64,000 nt of DNA from CBDATB01 sp965199745 (GTDB taxonomy: Bacteria; Bacteroidota; Bacteroidia; Cytophagales; Flammeovirgaceae), in contig CBDATB010000012.1 of NCBI GenBank assembly GCA_965199745.1, forward strand, positions 124,001 through 188,000, read 5' to 3'. A program made the position numbers and the translations under genes. The notes under the pieces are model-generated. The model was not told the origin of the DNA and made no database searches. It saw only the letters and a program-made list of their open reading frames with translations. Position 1 is the first letter of the stretch. Every line of letters starts with the position of its first letter. Below are positions 37,175 to 46,027 of this stretch, piece after piece.

Positions 37175-37248
37175 ATTGTTTTTCTATTGATACCTTATTC
37201 ATATACAAGGTACTTTTTATCTAAATTTTTGTAAGATTGCATCTATTT

Positions 37249-37281
37249 TTTGTACAAATTAGTTTTTAAGTAATACTTTTG
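37249..37281 (+). promoter_or_regulatory. Promoter of yicC
   Basis: TTTG (37249-37252), 21 bp, TACTTTTG (37274-37281): a full match to the Bacteroidota pattern, 26 bp before the yicC ATG. Confidence 0.65.
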
Positions 37282-37307
37282 TGAAGTGTTAAAAATATAT
37301 AAATAAC

Positions 37308-38189
37308 ATGATAGTACAATCGATGACGGGCTTTGGAAGGTCTAAATTAGAAAATGAGCAGCTAAGTGTAGAGGTAGAAATTAAAACATTAAACAGTAAA
37401 TATTTTGATGTACATATTAAAGCAGGTAGTATTCTCTCGGATAAAGAAATAGAGATACAAAGCCTTTTGATAGAAACATTAGAACGCGGAAAAGTTACTT
37501 TTTTCATAAACTTTATGGCAAAAAATACCGCATTACAGCTATACCAACTCAATACTATTTTTATTCATCAGTATTATCAACAGTTAAAAACACTAGCAGC
37601 AGACCTTGAAGAAAATACTTCTGGTTTATTGGAAAGTGTAGTCCGAATGCCTGAAGCCACTGTTAAGCATGTTAATGAAAAGAGCTTACAAGCTATTTGG
37701 CCTGAAATATTCAAAGTCATTAAAAAGGCAATCAAACATTGCCAAGATTTTAGAAAGCAAGAAGGAAAAGTAATATTAAATAAATTGTTAAAATACACCG
37801 AAGCAATCGAACATTTACTCAATGAATTGGAACAACCAGAATCGCAGCGTGCTATCAAGATAAAAGAAAAACTCTGTAGGCAGTTAGCAGAATTTATCGA
37901 TAAAGGGCAATATGATGACAATCGTTTAGAGCAAGAATTAATTTATTACATAGAAAAAATAGATATTCAGGAAGAAAAAGTAAGGCTGAGAAGTCACCTA
38001 AAATATATGAAAGAATCGCTTGAAGAAGGTGGCAGCATAGGCAAAAAGTTGGGCTTTATTGCACAAGAAATCGGGCGGGAAATTAACACAATAGGTGCCA
38101 AAGCCAACGATGCAAATATGCAACGCTTGGTTGTTAGTATGAAGGAAGAGCTTGAAAAAATAAAAGAACAAAGTTTTAACTTATTATAA
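37308..38189 (+). CDS. yicC: YicC/YloC-family endoribonuclease
   Basis: A 293-residue member of the YicC family, which forms large rings and cuts RNA. The N-terminal S-M-T-G-F-G-R signature and the C-terminal domain motif R-L-R-S-H-L near residue 225, G-K-K-L-G-F-I-A-Q-E-I-x-R-E-x-N-T-I-G-A-K near 245 are both present. In many bacteria it sits before gmk; here it is followed after 37 bp by a sigma-54-type regulator, which may be co-transcribed. Confidence 0.92.
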   Translation: MIVQSMTGFGRSKLENEQLSVEVEIKTLNSKYFDVHIKAGSILSDKEIEIQSLLIETLERGKVTFFINFMAKNTALQLYQLNTIFIHQYYQQLKTLAADLEENTSGLLESVVRMPEATVKHVNEKSLQAIWPEIFKVIKKAIKHCQDFRKQEGKVILNKLLKYTEAIEHLLNELEQPESQRAIKIKEKLCRQLAEFIDKGQYDDNRLEQELIYYIEKIDIQEEKVRLRSHLKYMKESLEEGGSIGKKLGFIAQEIGREINTIGAKANDANMQRLVVSMKEELEKIKEQSFNLL

Positions 38190-38225
38190 TATAGAAATAC
38201 TCAACCAATTCGAACCAATTTTTTT

Positions 38226-39377
38226 ATGGCAAAAATACTTATTGTAGACGATGAAAAAAGTATACGATATACTTTAAGAGAAATATTAGAGTTTGAAAAA
38301 TATACCGTAGATGAGGCTAAGGATGGAGAAGAAGCACTTCAAAAATTACATCAGAATAACTATGATGTAACGTTGTGTGATGTAAAAATGCCCAAATTAG
38401 ATGGCATGGAGCTATTGGCTAAACTTATGAAAGAATCCATCGATACACAAGTAATTATGATTTCTGCCCATGCCAGTATAGATACTGCCGTAGACGCTAC
38501 CAAGAGAGGTGCTTTTGATTTTATTCAAAAACCACCAGATTTAAACAGGCTTTTGTTGTCGGTCAGAAATGCATTGGACAAATCCGATCTTGTTCATGAA
38601 ACCCTCCGCCTAAAAAAACGAATATCTAAGATTACCCCTATTATCGGCTACTCTGAGGCTATCACAGATGTAAAAGAAACTATCGATAAAGTCGCCCGCA
38701 CAGATGCCAGAGTACTAATTACAGGCGAGAACGGATCTGGTAAGGAACTAGTAGCCAAATGGTTACACGAAAAAAGCTCTAGAGCTAAAAAACCTTTAAT
38801 AGAAGTAAATTGCGCTGCCATCCCTTCCGAATTAATTGAAAGCGAACTATTTGGACATGAAAAAGGCTCTTTTACTTCCGCCATCAAACAACGCATTGGC
38901 AAGCTTGAACAAGCAAACGAAGGTACTCTTTTCTTAGATGAAGTAGGTGATATGAGCCTATCTGCACAAGCAAAAGTATTGAGGGCTTTACAAGAGAATA
39001 AAATTACTAGGGTAGGAGGAGACAAAGAAATAAGCATTAACGTAAGGGTACTTGCTGCTACCAACAAAGATTTAAAAAAACAAATTGCAGAAAATAAATT
39101 CAGAGAAGATTTATACCATCGTTTAAGTGTGATACTCGTCAAAGTACCCAGTCTAAATGATAGAAGAGACGACATTCCACTATTGGTCGATAGATTTATT
39201 GTAGATATAGCACAAGAATACGGACAACCTAAAAAGCATATTACAGAGGGAGCTATGGAAAAACTTAGGGCAGCTAACTGGTCTGGAAATATCCGTGAGC
39301 TCAGGAATGTAACAGAAAGACTCATCATTATGAGTGCTGATGCCATCAACGAAGGCGATATTGAAAGGTACTTATAA
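38226..39377 (+). CDS. NtrC-type response regulator without DNA-binding domain
   Basis: A 383-residue regulator. The receiver (about 1-120) keeps the acidic pocket D-D near 8-9, phospho-acceptor Asp in C-D-V-K-M-P near 53 and Lys in F-I-Q-K-P near 104. The AAA+ domain (about 140-375) has Walker A G-E-N-G-S-G-K-E near 168, the sigma-54 contact loop written G-S-F-T-S-A rather than G-A-F-T-G-A, Walker B T-L-F-L-D-E near 235 and the arginine-finger region. It stops just after the AAA+ lid, so the usual Fis-type DNA-binding helix-turn-helix is missing. Similar short forms are widespread in Bacteroidota (from memory). No paired histidine kinase is near. Confidence 0.9.
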   Translation: MAKILIVDDEKSIRYTLREILEFEKYTVDEAKDGEEALQKLHQNNYDVTLCDVKMPKLDGMELLAKLMKESIDTQVIMISAHASIDTAVDATKRGAFDFIQKPPDLNRLLLSVRNALDKSDLVHETLRLKKRISKITPIIGYSEAITDVKETIDKVARTDARVLITGENGSGKELVAKWLHEKSSRAKKPLIEVNCAAIPSELIESELFGHEKGSFTSAIKQRIGKLEQANEGTLFLDEVGDMSLSAQAKVLRALQENKITRVGGDKEISINVRVLAATNKDLKKQIAENKFREDLYHRLSVILVKVPSLNDRRDDIPLLVDRFIVDIAQEYGQPKKHITEGAMEKLRAANWSGNIRELRNVTERLIIMSADAINEGDIERYL

Positions 39378-39575
39378 TAGAACAGATAATATTCCGATGC
39401 AGGTAGAAGAGGAATCGGGCGTATTGAGTGTTGAATTCGTAGCAGAGGTAATCAAAGTGAGTAGTGATTACTAAAAGCATTTGACTAGCGTTGATATGAA
39501 ATGCCTTTTCAATATAATTTTCATATCTTACCAATTTTTGACCCGCGAAGTATTACTTATTAAGTATTTTAACTT

Positions 39576-39583
39576 TACCTTTG
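39576..39583 (+). promoter_or_regulatory. Probable rpsP promoter -7 box
   Basis: TACCTTTG matches TAnnTTTG, 54 bp before rpsP. The -33 side (TTACTT near 39553) is weak. The rest of 39378-39575 shows nothing I recognise. Confidence 0.5.
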
Positions 39584-39637
39584 CACTTTGCAAAAATAAC
39601 CATAGCGGACGTTTTCCGTTGCTAAACTAATTTCCGT

Positions 39638-40189
39638 ATGCCCGTAAAAATAAGATTAGCCCGCAGAGGGCGCAAAAAAAAACCCATCTACAGCATTGTA
39701 GTCACCGACTCGCGTGCGCCGCGAGACGGCCGCTTTATTGAAAAAATTGGACAATACAATCCACATACTAATCCAGCAGGTGTTACACTTAAAACCGACC
39801 GAGCTTTATATAGGCTCATGACAGGGGCTCAGCCGACTGAAACAGTCAGGAGTATTTTATCAAAATGCGGCATGATGTATCGTAAGCACTTGCAGGTGGG
39901 TGTAGCAAAAAGTGCTATTACCCAAGAACAAGCCGATGAACGTTATGAAGTATGGGCAAAAGAACGCGGGGGAACTGCTGCGCAAATATTTGCACAAAAT
40001 AAATCTGAAGAAGTACCAGAAATAGTAGAAAAAATAACAGAGGAAGAAGAAGTTGAAGTCATCGAAAAAGCAACTACAGAAGCTGCCCTAAAAGAAGAAG
40101 TTCTCCCAGCAGAGATACAGGAAAAAGCTGCCCAGGAAGAAAAAATACCTGAAGAAAAACCAGAAGAGTCCAACAACCCGGAATCATAA
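39638..40189 (+). CDS. rpsP: 30S ribosomal protein bS16 with long acidic tail
   Basis: A 183-residue bS16. Residues 1-80 are the ribosomal fold (V-K-I-R-L-A-R-R-G-R-K-K, Y-x-I-V-V-T-D-S-R-A-P-R-D-G-R-F-I-E, G-x-Y-N-P). Residues about 81-125 form the extra helical part common in Bacteroidota, and the last about 55 are mostly Glu, Lys, Ala and Pro. E. coli bS16 is only 82 residues. The usual partners rimM and trmD are not adjacent; fabD follows 40 bp later. Confidence 0.95.
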   Translation: MPVKIRLARRGRKKKPIYSIVVTDSRAPRDGRFIEKIGQYNPHTNPAGVTLKTDRALYRLMTGAQPTETVRSILSKCGMMYRKHLQVGVAKSAITQEQADERYEVWAKERGGTAAQIFAQNKSEEVPEIVEKITEEEEVEVIEKATTEAALKEEVLPAEIQEKAAQEEKIPEEKPEESNNPES

Positions 40190-40229
40190 AAAATACTTAT
40201 CGACCTTAATTCTCGTCCCTCCCTCAGTT

Positions 40230-41102
40230 ATGAAGGCATATATATTCCCCGGACAAGGCGCACAGTTTGTCGGTATGGGTAAAGATCTATACGAACATTT
40301 TAACAAAGCACGTATATTATTCGATCAAGCCAACGGACTATTGGGTTTTGACATTACCAAAGTTATGTTTTCAGGTACTGCCGAGGACTTAAAACAAACT
40401 AAAGTAGCCCAGCCGGCTATTTTCCTGCATGCTATTATTACAGCTCTCACAACAGAAGACTTCCGACCAGCAATGGTAGCAGGTCATTCTTTGGGAGAGT
40501 TCGCGGCTTTGGTTGCGAACGGAACTCTGAATTTTGAAGATGCATTGATGCTTGTCTCACAACGCGCCCAAGCAATGCAAAAAGCCTGCGAGAAGACCCC
40601 CTCTACTATGGCAGCCATAATAGGATTAGCGGATGAAGAAGTAGAATCTATTTGTGAAGAAACAGTGGGTATTGTAGTGCCAGCAAACTATAACTGCCCC
40701 GGTCAATTGGTGATTTCAGGTGATAAGCAAGCGGTTGCCCAGGCCTGTGAAGCAATGAAGCTAGCAGGTGCCAAGCGTGCCTTGCCGCTACCGGTAGGAG
40801 GTGCCTTTCACTCACCACTTATGAAGCCAGCTAGAGAAGAATTAGCACAGGCTATTTCAAATACTACTTTTCACCGATCTCAATGCCCTGTCTACCAAAA
40901 TGTGAATGGATTGGCCCACAGTAAGCCTGATAATATTAGGAAAAACTTAATCGATCAACTAACTAATCCAGTAAAATGGACCCAGTCAATACGATCTATG
41001 ATTGCCGACGGAGCCAGCGAATTTATAGAGTGTGGCCCAGGAAGAATACTGCAAGGATTAGTAAAAAAAATAGACAGAAAGGTAAATGCCAGAAGTTGTT
41101 GA
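40230..41102 (+). CDS. fabD: Malonyl-CoA:ACP transacylase
   Basis: A 290-residue enzyme that moves malonyl from CoA to acyl carrier protein for fatty-acid synthesis. It has F-P-G-Q-G-A-Q near residue 6 (oxyanion Gln), the nucleophile in G-H-S-L-G-E near 91, the catalytic His in A-F-H-S-P near 200, and the closing G-P-G-x-x-L near 270. All catalytic residues are present. It is followed after 30 bp by tyrA. Confidence 0.95.
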   Translation: MKAYIFPGQGAQFVGMGKDLYEHFNKARILFDQANGLLGFDITKVMFSGTAEDLKQTKVAQPAIFLHAIITALTTEDFRPAMVAGHSLGEFAALVANGTLNFEDALMLVSQRAQAMQKACEKTPSTMAAIIGLADEEVESICEETVGIVVPANYNCPGQLVISGDKQAVAQACEAMKLAGAKRALPLPVGGAFHSPLMKPAREELAQAISNTTFHRSQCPVYQNVNGLAHSKPDNIRKNLIDQLTNPVKWTQSIRSMIADGASEFIECGPGRILQGLVKKIDRKVNARSC

Positions 41103-41132
41103 CCTCTATAACATATTCTAAAAAAAAGAGAC

Positions 41133-42005
41133 TTGATAATAACAATAATAGGTATAGGACTTATCGGGGGGTCTATGGCAAAAATGCTCCGGCATCATCG
41201 CTTTGCTAAAAAAATTATCGGGGTAGAAAATAATGCCAAACATGCTAAACAAGCCTTGGTCATTGACTTAGTTGATGAGATATTGCCATTGGAAGAAGCC
41301 ATCATCGAATCGGATTTGATTCTTTTGGCAACACCAGTCCATATTGCCACTGAATTAGCCAAAAAAATTCTTGATAAACTCACCGACAAACAAACACTTT
41401 TTGACGTAGGATCGACTAAGCAAAATATTTGTGAAGCAGTGGCTACTCACCCCAAGCGCGGCCGCTTTGTAGCTACTCACCCCATGGCAGGCACCGAATA
41501 TACAGGACCTTTAGCCGCTCTCAAAGATTTATTCACCGGAAAAATCACCGTTATTTGCCAAAAGAATGAAAGTGCTGCCGACGCACTAAACTGTGTCAGA
41601 AATTTGTATCGAGTATTAGCAATGAAGATCGTTTATATGGAGGCCAATTCACACGATTTACACATTGCATATGTTTCACATCTTTCCCACGTAATTGCTT
41701 TTACGTTGGGTAAAACAGTACTGGAAATTGAAAAAGATGAAAAAGCTATTTTTGACATGGCAAGCACTGGCTTCGCTTCTACAGCACGTTTAGCGAAAAG
41801 CTCAGCCGATATGTGGGTACCCATCTTTGAGCAGAATGCCACTAACCTCTCCAACGCTTTAGATGCATACATTAAAAATTTGCAGCAAATCAAAATACTC
41901 ATCGACAAGAAAGATGCGCAAAGCATTCACCAGCTAATTACTAAAGCCAACGACATCAAAAGAGTACTCGATGGCATTGAACTAAGCGAACTACCTATTT
42001 GCTAA
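41133..42005 (+). CDS. tyrA: Prephenate dehydrogenase
   Basis: A 290-residue NAD-dependent enzyme of tyrosine synthesis, turning prephenate into 4-hydroxyphenylpyruvate. The Rossmann motif G-I-G-L-I-G-G-S is at residues 7-14, T-H-P-M-A-G-T-E near 115 holds the active-site His and S-H-L-S-H near 185 the second conserved His. There is no chorismate mutase or ACT domain. The start is TTG at 41133, fixed by the Rossmann strand starting at once. It likely shares the fabD transcript. Confidence 0.9.
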   Translation: MIITIIGIGLIGGSMAKMLRHHRFAKKIIGVENNAKHAKQALVIDLVDEILPLEEAIIESDLILLATPVHIATELAKKILDKLTDKQTLFDVGSTKQNICEAVATHPKRGRFVATHPMAGTEYTGPLAALKDLFTGKITVICQKNESAADALNCVRNLYRVLAMKIVYMEANSHDLHIAYVSHLSHVIAFTLGKTVLEIEKDEKAIFDMASTGFASTARLAKSSADMWVPIFEQNATNLSNALDAYIKNLQQIKILIDKKDAQSIHQLITKANDIKRVLDGIELSELPIC

Positions 42006-42126
42006 AGATAAACAGGATGCGTGTTTCACCCCCACACACCTATCGGTGATAAATGGTTTCTGCACCCGGTTTTATAAGTGAAAGATGAGTGGAAAATGCT
42101 TTGCAGCATGACTTTAGTTACCAACA

Positions 42127-42174
42127 AAATTTTAAATCGATTGGTCTAAAATGAGTAATTGTAAATTTTAAATC
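42127..42174 (+). repeat. Twin 12-bp repeats upstream of the permease-repressor gene
   Basis: AAATTTTAAATC occurs at 42127-42138 and again at 42163-42174, 36 bp apart. The second copy lies between the -33 and -7 elements of the promoter at 42159-42188. The position suggests an operator, perhaps for the DtxR-like domain encoded downstream; the AT-rich composition makes chance repeats less unlikely. Confidence 0.5.
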
Positions 42175-42188
42175 TTATTGTATCTTTG
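42159..42188 (+). promoter_or_regulatory. Promoter of the permease-repressor gene
   Basis: TTG (42159-42161), 19 bp, TATCTTTG (42181-42188) fits the Bacteroidota pattern well. The GTG at 42188 overlaps it, so translation must begin further on, most likely at ATG 42233. Confidence 0.65.
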
Positions 42189-42232
42189 TGAGCATATACA
42201 TAACAATTTTTCGCTATTTGCCCAGTTGCCCT

Positions 42233-43528
42233 ATGTGGGGGTCTTTAATTAGTTTTTTTTCTTTTGCAGAGCCTAATACTAAGTTTGTTGTATTGGGTGC
42301 TATCATTGTTACATCAAGTGCAGCGATTGTAGGTACTTTTACTTTTTTGCACAAAAAATCTCTTGTTGGAGATGCTATTGCTCACTCAGTACTGCCTGGC
42401 GTATGTATTGCTTTTCTCATTGTCGGACACAAAGATCCTCTGGCACTGATTATAGGGGCTTTCGTATCGGGTTGGCTATCGCTAATGACTATTAATTATA
42501 TCACGGCACATTCGAGAATTAAAGAAGATACTGCTATCGGTCTGACACTGTCTGTATTTTTTAGTATTGGTATGTTGTTGCTCACTTCTATACAACATTC
42601 GGGCAATGCAGAGCAATCGGGCTTAGCATCTTTTATTTTTGGCAAAACAGCCGCCTTAGTTGCAGAAGACTTGGTCATTTTCTCAATCATTGGGCTAATG
42701 CTTATTGCAGCGGTCTTATTTTTTTACAAAGAATTTAAACTCATAACTTTTGATTGTAATTATGCCCAAGCTATCGGTTTGCCTGTAAAAAAACTAGATT
42801 TTTTACTAACAACCTTAACGGTGCTGGCAGTAGTCGTCGGCATTCAGGCAGTTGGGCTGGTTTTAATAGCAGCCATGTTGATTACACCAGTAGCAGCAGC
42901 AAGATTCTGGACAAATAAGCTATCTTTTCTTCTAATTATTTCGACAATGATAGGAGTAGTTTCAGGTATTTTTGGTTCTTTTATCTCTTACGTTGCTCCT
43001 TCCATGCCCACAGGTCCTTGGATTGTGCTAGTAGCTTCTATCATCGCTATTACTTCCTTTTTTATTGCACCGCGAAAAGGCTTGATAGCTCGTTTTTATC
43101 AACAGCGCAAAAACAGAAAGCGAATACTGGAAGAAAATATTTTAAAAGCACTCTACCATATTGTAGAAGAAAAAGGAGGAGTAATTACGAATAGTTCTGT
43201 CCAAGAAATTATTTGCCAACGTTTTTTTAAAGAAAAAGAATTATTACAAGCATTATTAAAGTTAAAAAAATCGGGTTATGTCCTTAGGAGTAAGCAAAAC
43301 ACCTGGCAAGTCACAACCGAAGGAAAAGAAAAGGGTCAACGCATTGTCAAGCTACACCGCCTCTGGGAAGTATATCTTGCCGAACACCTCTACCTAGCAC
43401 CAGACCATGTGCATGAAGAGGCCGAAACTATGGAGCATATTATCACACCCGAAATAGAAAAAGAATTAGAAGAAAAACTGTCTTACCCAAGACGCGATCC
43501 ACATCATACGATTATACCATACCAATAA
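42233..43528 (+). CDS. Metal ABC-transporter permease fused to a DtxR/MntR-like repressor domain
   Basis: A 431-residue fusion. Residues about 10-285 form an ABC-3 permease with eight or nine membrane segments (G-D-A-I-A-H-S-V-L-P-G near residue 48; A-A-M-L-I-T-P-V-A-A-A near 216), the membrane part of Mn/Zn/Fe importers. Residues about 300-370 form a winged helix and about 370-420 a DtxR-type metal-binding/dimer domain with H-R-L-W-E and V-H-E-E-A-E-T-M-E-H, carrying the His/Glu ligands of MntR/DtxR, then D-P-H-H. No ATPase or binding-protein gene is adjacent. The layout recalls chlamydial YtgCR, where the repressor is cut off the permease. Earlier in-frame GTG 42188 lies in the promoter. 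Confidence 0.88.
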   Translation: MWGSLISFFSFAEPNTKFVVLGAIIVTSSAAIVGTFTFLHKKSLVGDAIAHSVLPGVCIAFLIVGHKDPLALIIGAFVSGWLSLMTINYITAHSRIKEDTAIGLTLSVFFSIGMLLLTSIQHSGNAEQSGLASFIFGKTAALVAEDLVIFSIIGLMLIAAVLFFYKEFKLITFDCNYAQAIGLPVKKLDFLLTTLTVLAVVVGIQAVGLVLIAAMLITPVAAARFWTNKLSFLLIISTMIGVVSGIFGSFISYVAPSMPTGPWIVLVASIIAITSFFIAPRKGLIARFYQQRKNRKRILEENILKALYHIVEEKGGVITNSSVQEIICQRFFKEKELLQALLKLKKSGYVLRSKQNTWQVTTEGKEKGQRIVKLHRLWEVYLAEHLYLAPDHVHEEAETMEHIITPEIEKELEEKLSYPRRDPHHTIIPYQ

Positions 43529-43533
43529 ATCCC

Positions 43534-44631
43534 ATGACACCGAAAAAGCTACATGAGTTGATTATCAACATCAAAAGTATAGATAAAAAGTACTTGCAGG
43601 AACTACAAAGCTTGGCAAAACGCTATCCATATTTTCAGGCAGTCCGCTGCCTAATTGCCAAAATTGATAACTCTTCTGAAAATATTAAATGTGCTGCTGT
43701 ACTAACTGCCGAAAGAGCTGTGTTAAAAAACTTCATTCATTCAGGTTTTGACCCCGAAGTAAATATGCCCGGATTACAAAAACTTAATACACAAGAAGAC
43801 TTAGATTTCTTCGAAAAATTCAACGAAAAAGAGCTAGCAGTACTCGAAGAGTCGTCCACGATTAATCCTGCCCAAGCAACAAATATTCCTAAAGAAACTG
43901 AAAAAATCATTGAAACAAGCATATCCAAAAAAAAACAGATAATGAAAACAGACTATACCAACCAACAAAAAGCAACATCTTTTATAGACACTGGTCTAGC
44001 AATCAGAGAGGAGGTTTTAAGGTCTGTTAAAGTGCTTGAAGAGAAAAAAAATTATATAAAAAATATCCAAGAAAAATTATTAGCACAAAAAACATCTGCT
44101 CCCAAACTCGAGAAAAAACAAATAAAACAAGTGACTTCTTCTGATCGGAATCCCCTAAACCAGATAAACGACAATACGCAAAAAAAACTTTGCGCTAGAG
44201 AAGGAAAAGGACCTGAGAAAATAAAACCAATTACCCATTCGCCAGCCGATAAGGTAAATGACTACCCGATACTACCCCCTGTATTTTACCCCGAAAAGAT
44301 TTTATTTGAAAAAGCAACAAATAAATACAGTATAGACATGAGTAGCAGCAGTCAGCAAAAAAAACAAAAAGCTATCATTAAACGGTTTATAAATGCAAAA
44401 CCTACTATTTCTTTTGTGTTAGAAGATAGCTCTCAGGATATAGAACAGGAAGACTTGAGTGCAGAAAGTACAAAAATAGATATACCAGTTTCTGAAAATA
44501 TGGCAAAAATTCTTGAAAAACAAGGTAAAATTATACTTGCCATTAAAATTTATGAGGAGTTATCATTGAAATATCCTGACAAAAAGGTTTTTTTTTGCAG
44601 AAAAAATTCAATTATTAAAATTAAAATATAA
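43534..44631 (+). CDS. Hypothetical protein with C-terminal TPR-like helix, end altered by a T9 frameshift
   Basis: A 365-residue frame. The N-terminal about 75 residues (L-x-E-L-x-x-L-A-K-R-Y-P-Y-F-Q-A-V-R) resemble a helical domain common at the start of otherwise divergent Bacteroidota proteins; the middle is charged and low in complexity; near 330 A-K-I-L-E-K-Q-G-K-I-x-x-A-I-K-I-Y-E-E-L-S-L-K-Y-P-D-K is a TPR-like pair that in relatives is followed by F-A-x-x-I. Here a T9 run (44588-44596) shifts the frame and the last 11 residues read as basic nonsense. Removing one T restores F-F-A-E-K-I-Q-L-L-K-L-K-Y-N and a stop at 44633-44635, just before secG. Function unknown. Confidence 0.7.
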   Translation: MTPKKLHELIINIKSIDKKYLQELQSLAKRYPYFQAVRCLIAKIDNSSENIKCAAVLTAERAVLKNFIHSGFDPEVNMPGLQKLNTQEDLDFFEKFNEKELAVLEESSTINPAQATNIPKETEKIIETSISKKKQIMKTDYTNQQKATSFIDTGLAIREEVLRSVKVLEEKKNYIKNIQEKLLAQKTSAPKLEKKQIKQVTSSDRNPLNQINDNTQKKLCAREGKGPEKIKPITHSPADKVNDYPILPPVFYPEKILFEKATNKYSIDMSSSSQQKKQKAIIKRFINAKPTISFVLEDSSQDIEQEDLSAESTKIDIPVSENMAKILEKQGKIILAIKIYEELSLKYPDKKVFFCRKNSIIKIKI

Positions 44632-44636
44632 TTAAA

Positions 44637-45029
44637 ATGCTTGTTTTCATTGTATCTATTACTCTTGTAGTAGCCGTATTATTGGTATTGATAATCCTAG
44701 CCCAAAACTCAAAAGGAGGTGGATTAATTAGTGACATGAGTAATGCCGGGCAAGTCATAGGTACGCGAAGAACTACCGATTGGATAGAAAAGGCTACTTG
44801 GACACTAATCATAACAGTATTTGTACTTTCTATGTCAACAGTCATGTTAGTTGATAAAAGCACTGAAAGCAACCGAGGTATTAGCTCTCCAAATATAGAG
44901 CGAGCAAAAGAAGATGACGGTGCCAGCTTACCGACTATCGACCCGTCTGTTGCACCTGACAATAGCGACCCCTCGGCCTCACCTGTTACAGATCCTCTAA
45001 TAGATAACACAGATGAGCAGGAAGAATAA
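44637..45029 (+). CDS. secG: Protein-export membrane protein SecG
   Basis: A 130-residue SecG, the small subunit that helps SecA-driven transport through SecYEG. Two membrane segments (about 3-23 and 55-75) flank the conserved loop Q-N-S-K-G-G-G-L near residue 23. The acidic, Pro/Ser/Asp-rich C-terminal tail (about 80-130) is a Bacteroidota-type extension. It starts 5 bp after the preceding gene's stop (or 1 bp after the stop of its repaired frame). Confidence 0.9.
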   Translation: MLVFIVSITLVVAVLLVLIILAQNSKGGGLISDMSNAGQVIGTRRTTDWIEKATWTLIITVFVLSMSTVMLVDKSTESNRGISSPNIERAKEDDGASLPTIDPSVAPDNSDPSASPVTDPLIDNTDEQEE

Positions 45030-45088
45030 TTTTTTTTGCTATGAATATTTATTTTTATTCATAATCCATTTCAGCAGTCTTTTTCAAA

Positions 45089-45871
45089 ATGGCACATCAC
45101 AACAGGTTAGACAAGCTATTTACAAGTAAAAAAAATAATATACTAAATATTTATTTTACGGCAGGTTTTCCGCGACTCGACGATACAGTAAGGGTACTGG
45201 GTGCTTTGCAGCAAGCAGGTGTAGACTTGGTAGAGATAGGCATTCCCTACTCAGACCCCTTGTCCGATGGTCCTACAATTCAAGAAAGCAATCAGAATGC
45301 ACTTAAAAACGGCATGACTCTGAAAAAGCTGTTTGAGCAGTTAAAAGGCATTAGAAAAGGTATACACATCCCTATCATTCTGATGGGCTATCTCAACCCT
45401 GTCATGCAATTCGGCTTGGAAAAGTTTCTGGAGTCTTGCCATACCTGTGGTGTCGATGGTGTTATTTTACCAGACTTACCCTTGCCCCAATATCGTGAAG
45501 AGTACCAAGAAATTTTTGAGTCTAAAGGAATTCACAACAGCTTCTTGGTTAGCCCGCAAACTTCCGAAAATCGCATTAGAGCTATTGATAAAGTGTCGAA
45601 AGGTTTTATTTATATTGTATCTTCTAATAGTATTACCGGAAGCAACAAAGACATCAGCACAGCACAGGTAAATTATTTTAAGCGTATCCAATCCATGCAG
45701 CTTAATAACCCTACCCTAATCGGTTTTGGCATTTCTAACCGCGAGAGTTACCTGAATGCTTGCCAATATGCATCTGGTGCCATTATCGGGAGTGCTTTTA
45801 TCCGGCTACTCGATTCTTCGAACGACTTGGAAAATGATATCCAGTATTTTGTGGCATCAATCAAGTCTTAG
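45089..45871 (+). CDS. trpA: Tryptophan synthase alpha subunit
   Basis: A 260-residue TIM-barrel enzyme that splits indole-3-glycerol phosphate into indole and glyceraldehyde 3-phosphate. The catalytic Glu and Asp lie in V-E-I-G-I-P-Y-S-D-P-L-S-D-G-P near residue 49-60, and G-F-G-I near 212 binds phosphate. trpB is not adjacent; trpC is 2 kb away on the other strand, so the pathway is scattered or partly elsewhere. Confidence 0.95.
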   Translation: MAHHNRLDKLFTSKKNNILNIYFTAGFPRLDDTVRVLGALQQAGVDLVEIGIPYSDPLSDGPTIQESNQNALKNGMTLKKLFEQLKGIRKGIHIPIILMGYLNPVMQFGLEKFLESCHTCGVDGVILPDLPLPQYREEYQEIFESKGIHNSFLVSPQTSENRIRAIDKVSKGFIYIVSSNSITGSNKDISTAQVNYFKRIQSMQLNNPTLIGFGISNRESYLNACQYASGAIIGSAFIRLLDSSNDLENDIQYFVASIKS

Positions 45872-46027
45872 CAACTCACTCTTTCAGCAATGCATAATTT
45901 TTTACTAAAAAACAATATACTTGTATAATATTTGATAGAGAATATATACAAGTATACTGAATTACATACAGTAGCTTATTCAAAAATTAACCTCGTCATT
46001 TTATTTATTTATTTAACAGCAAAAATT

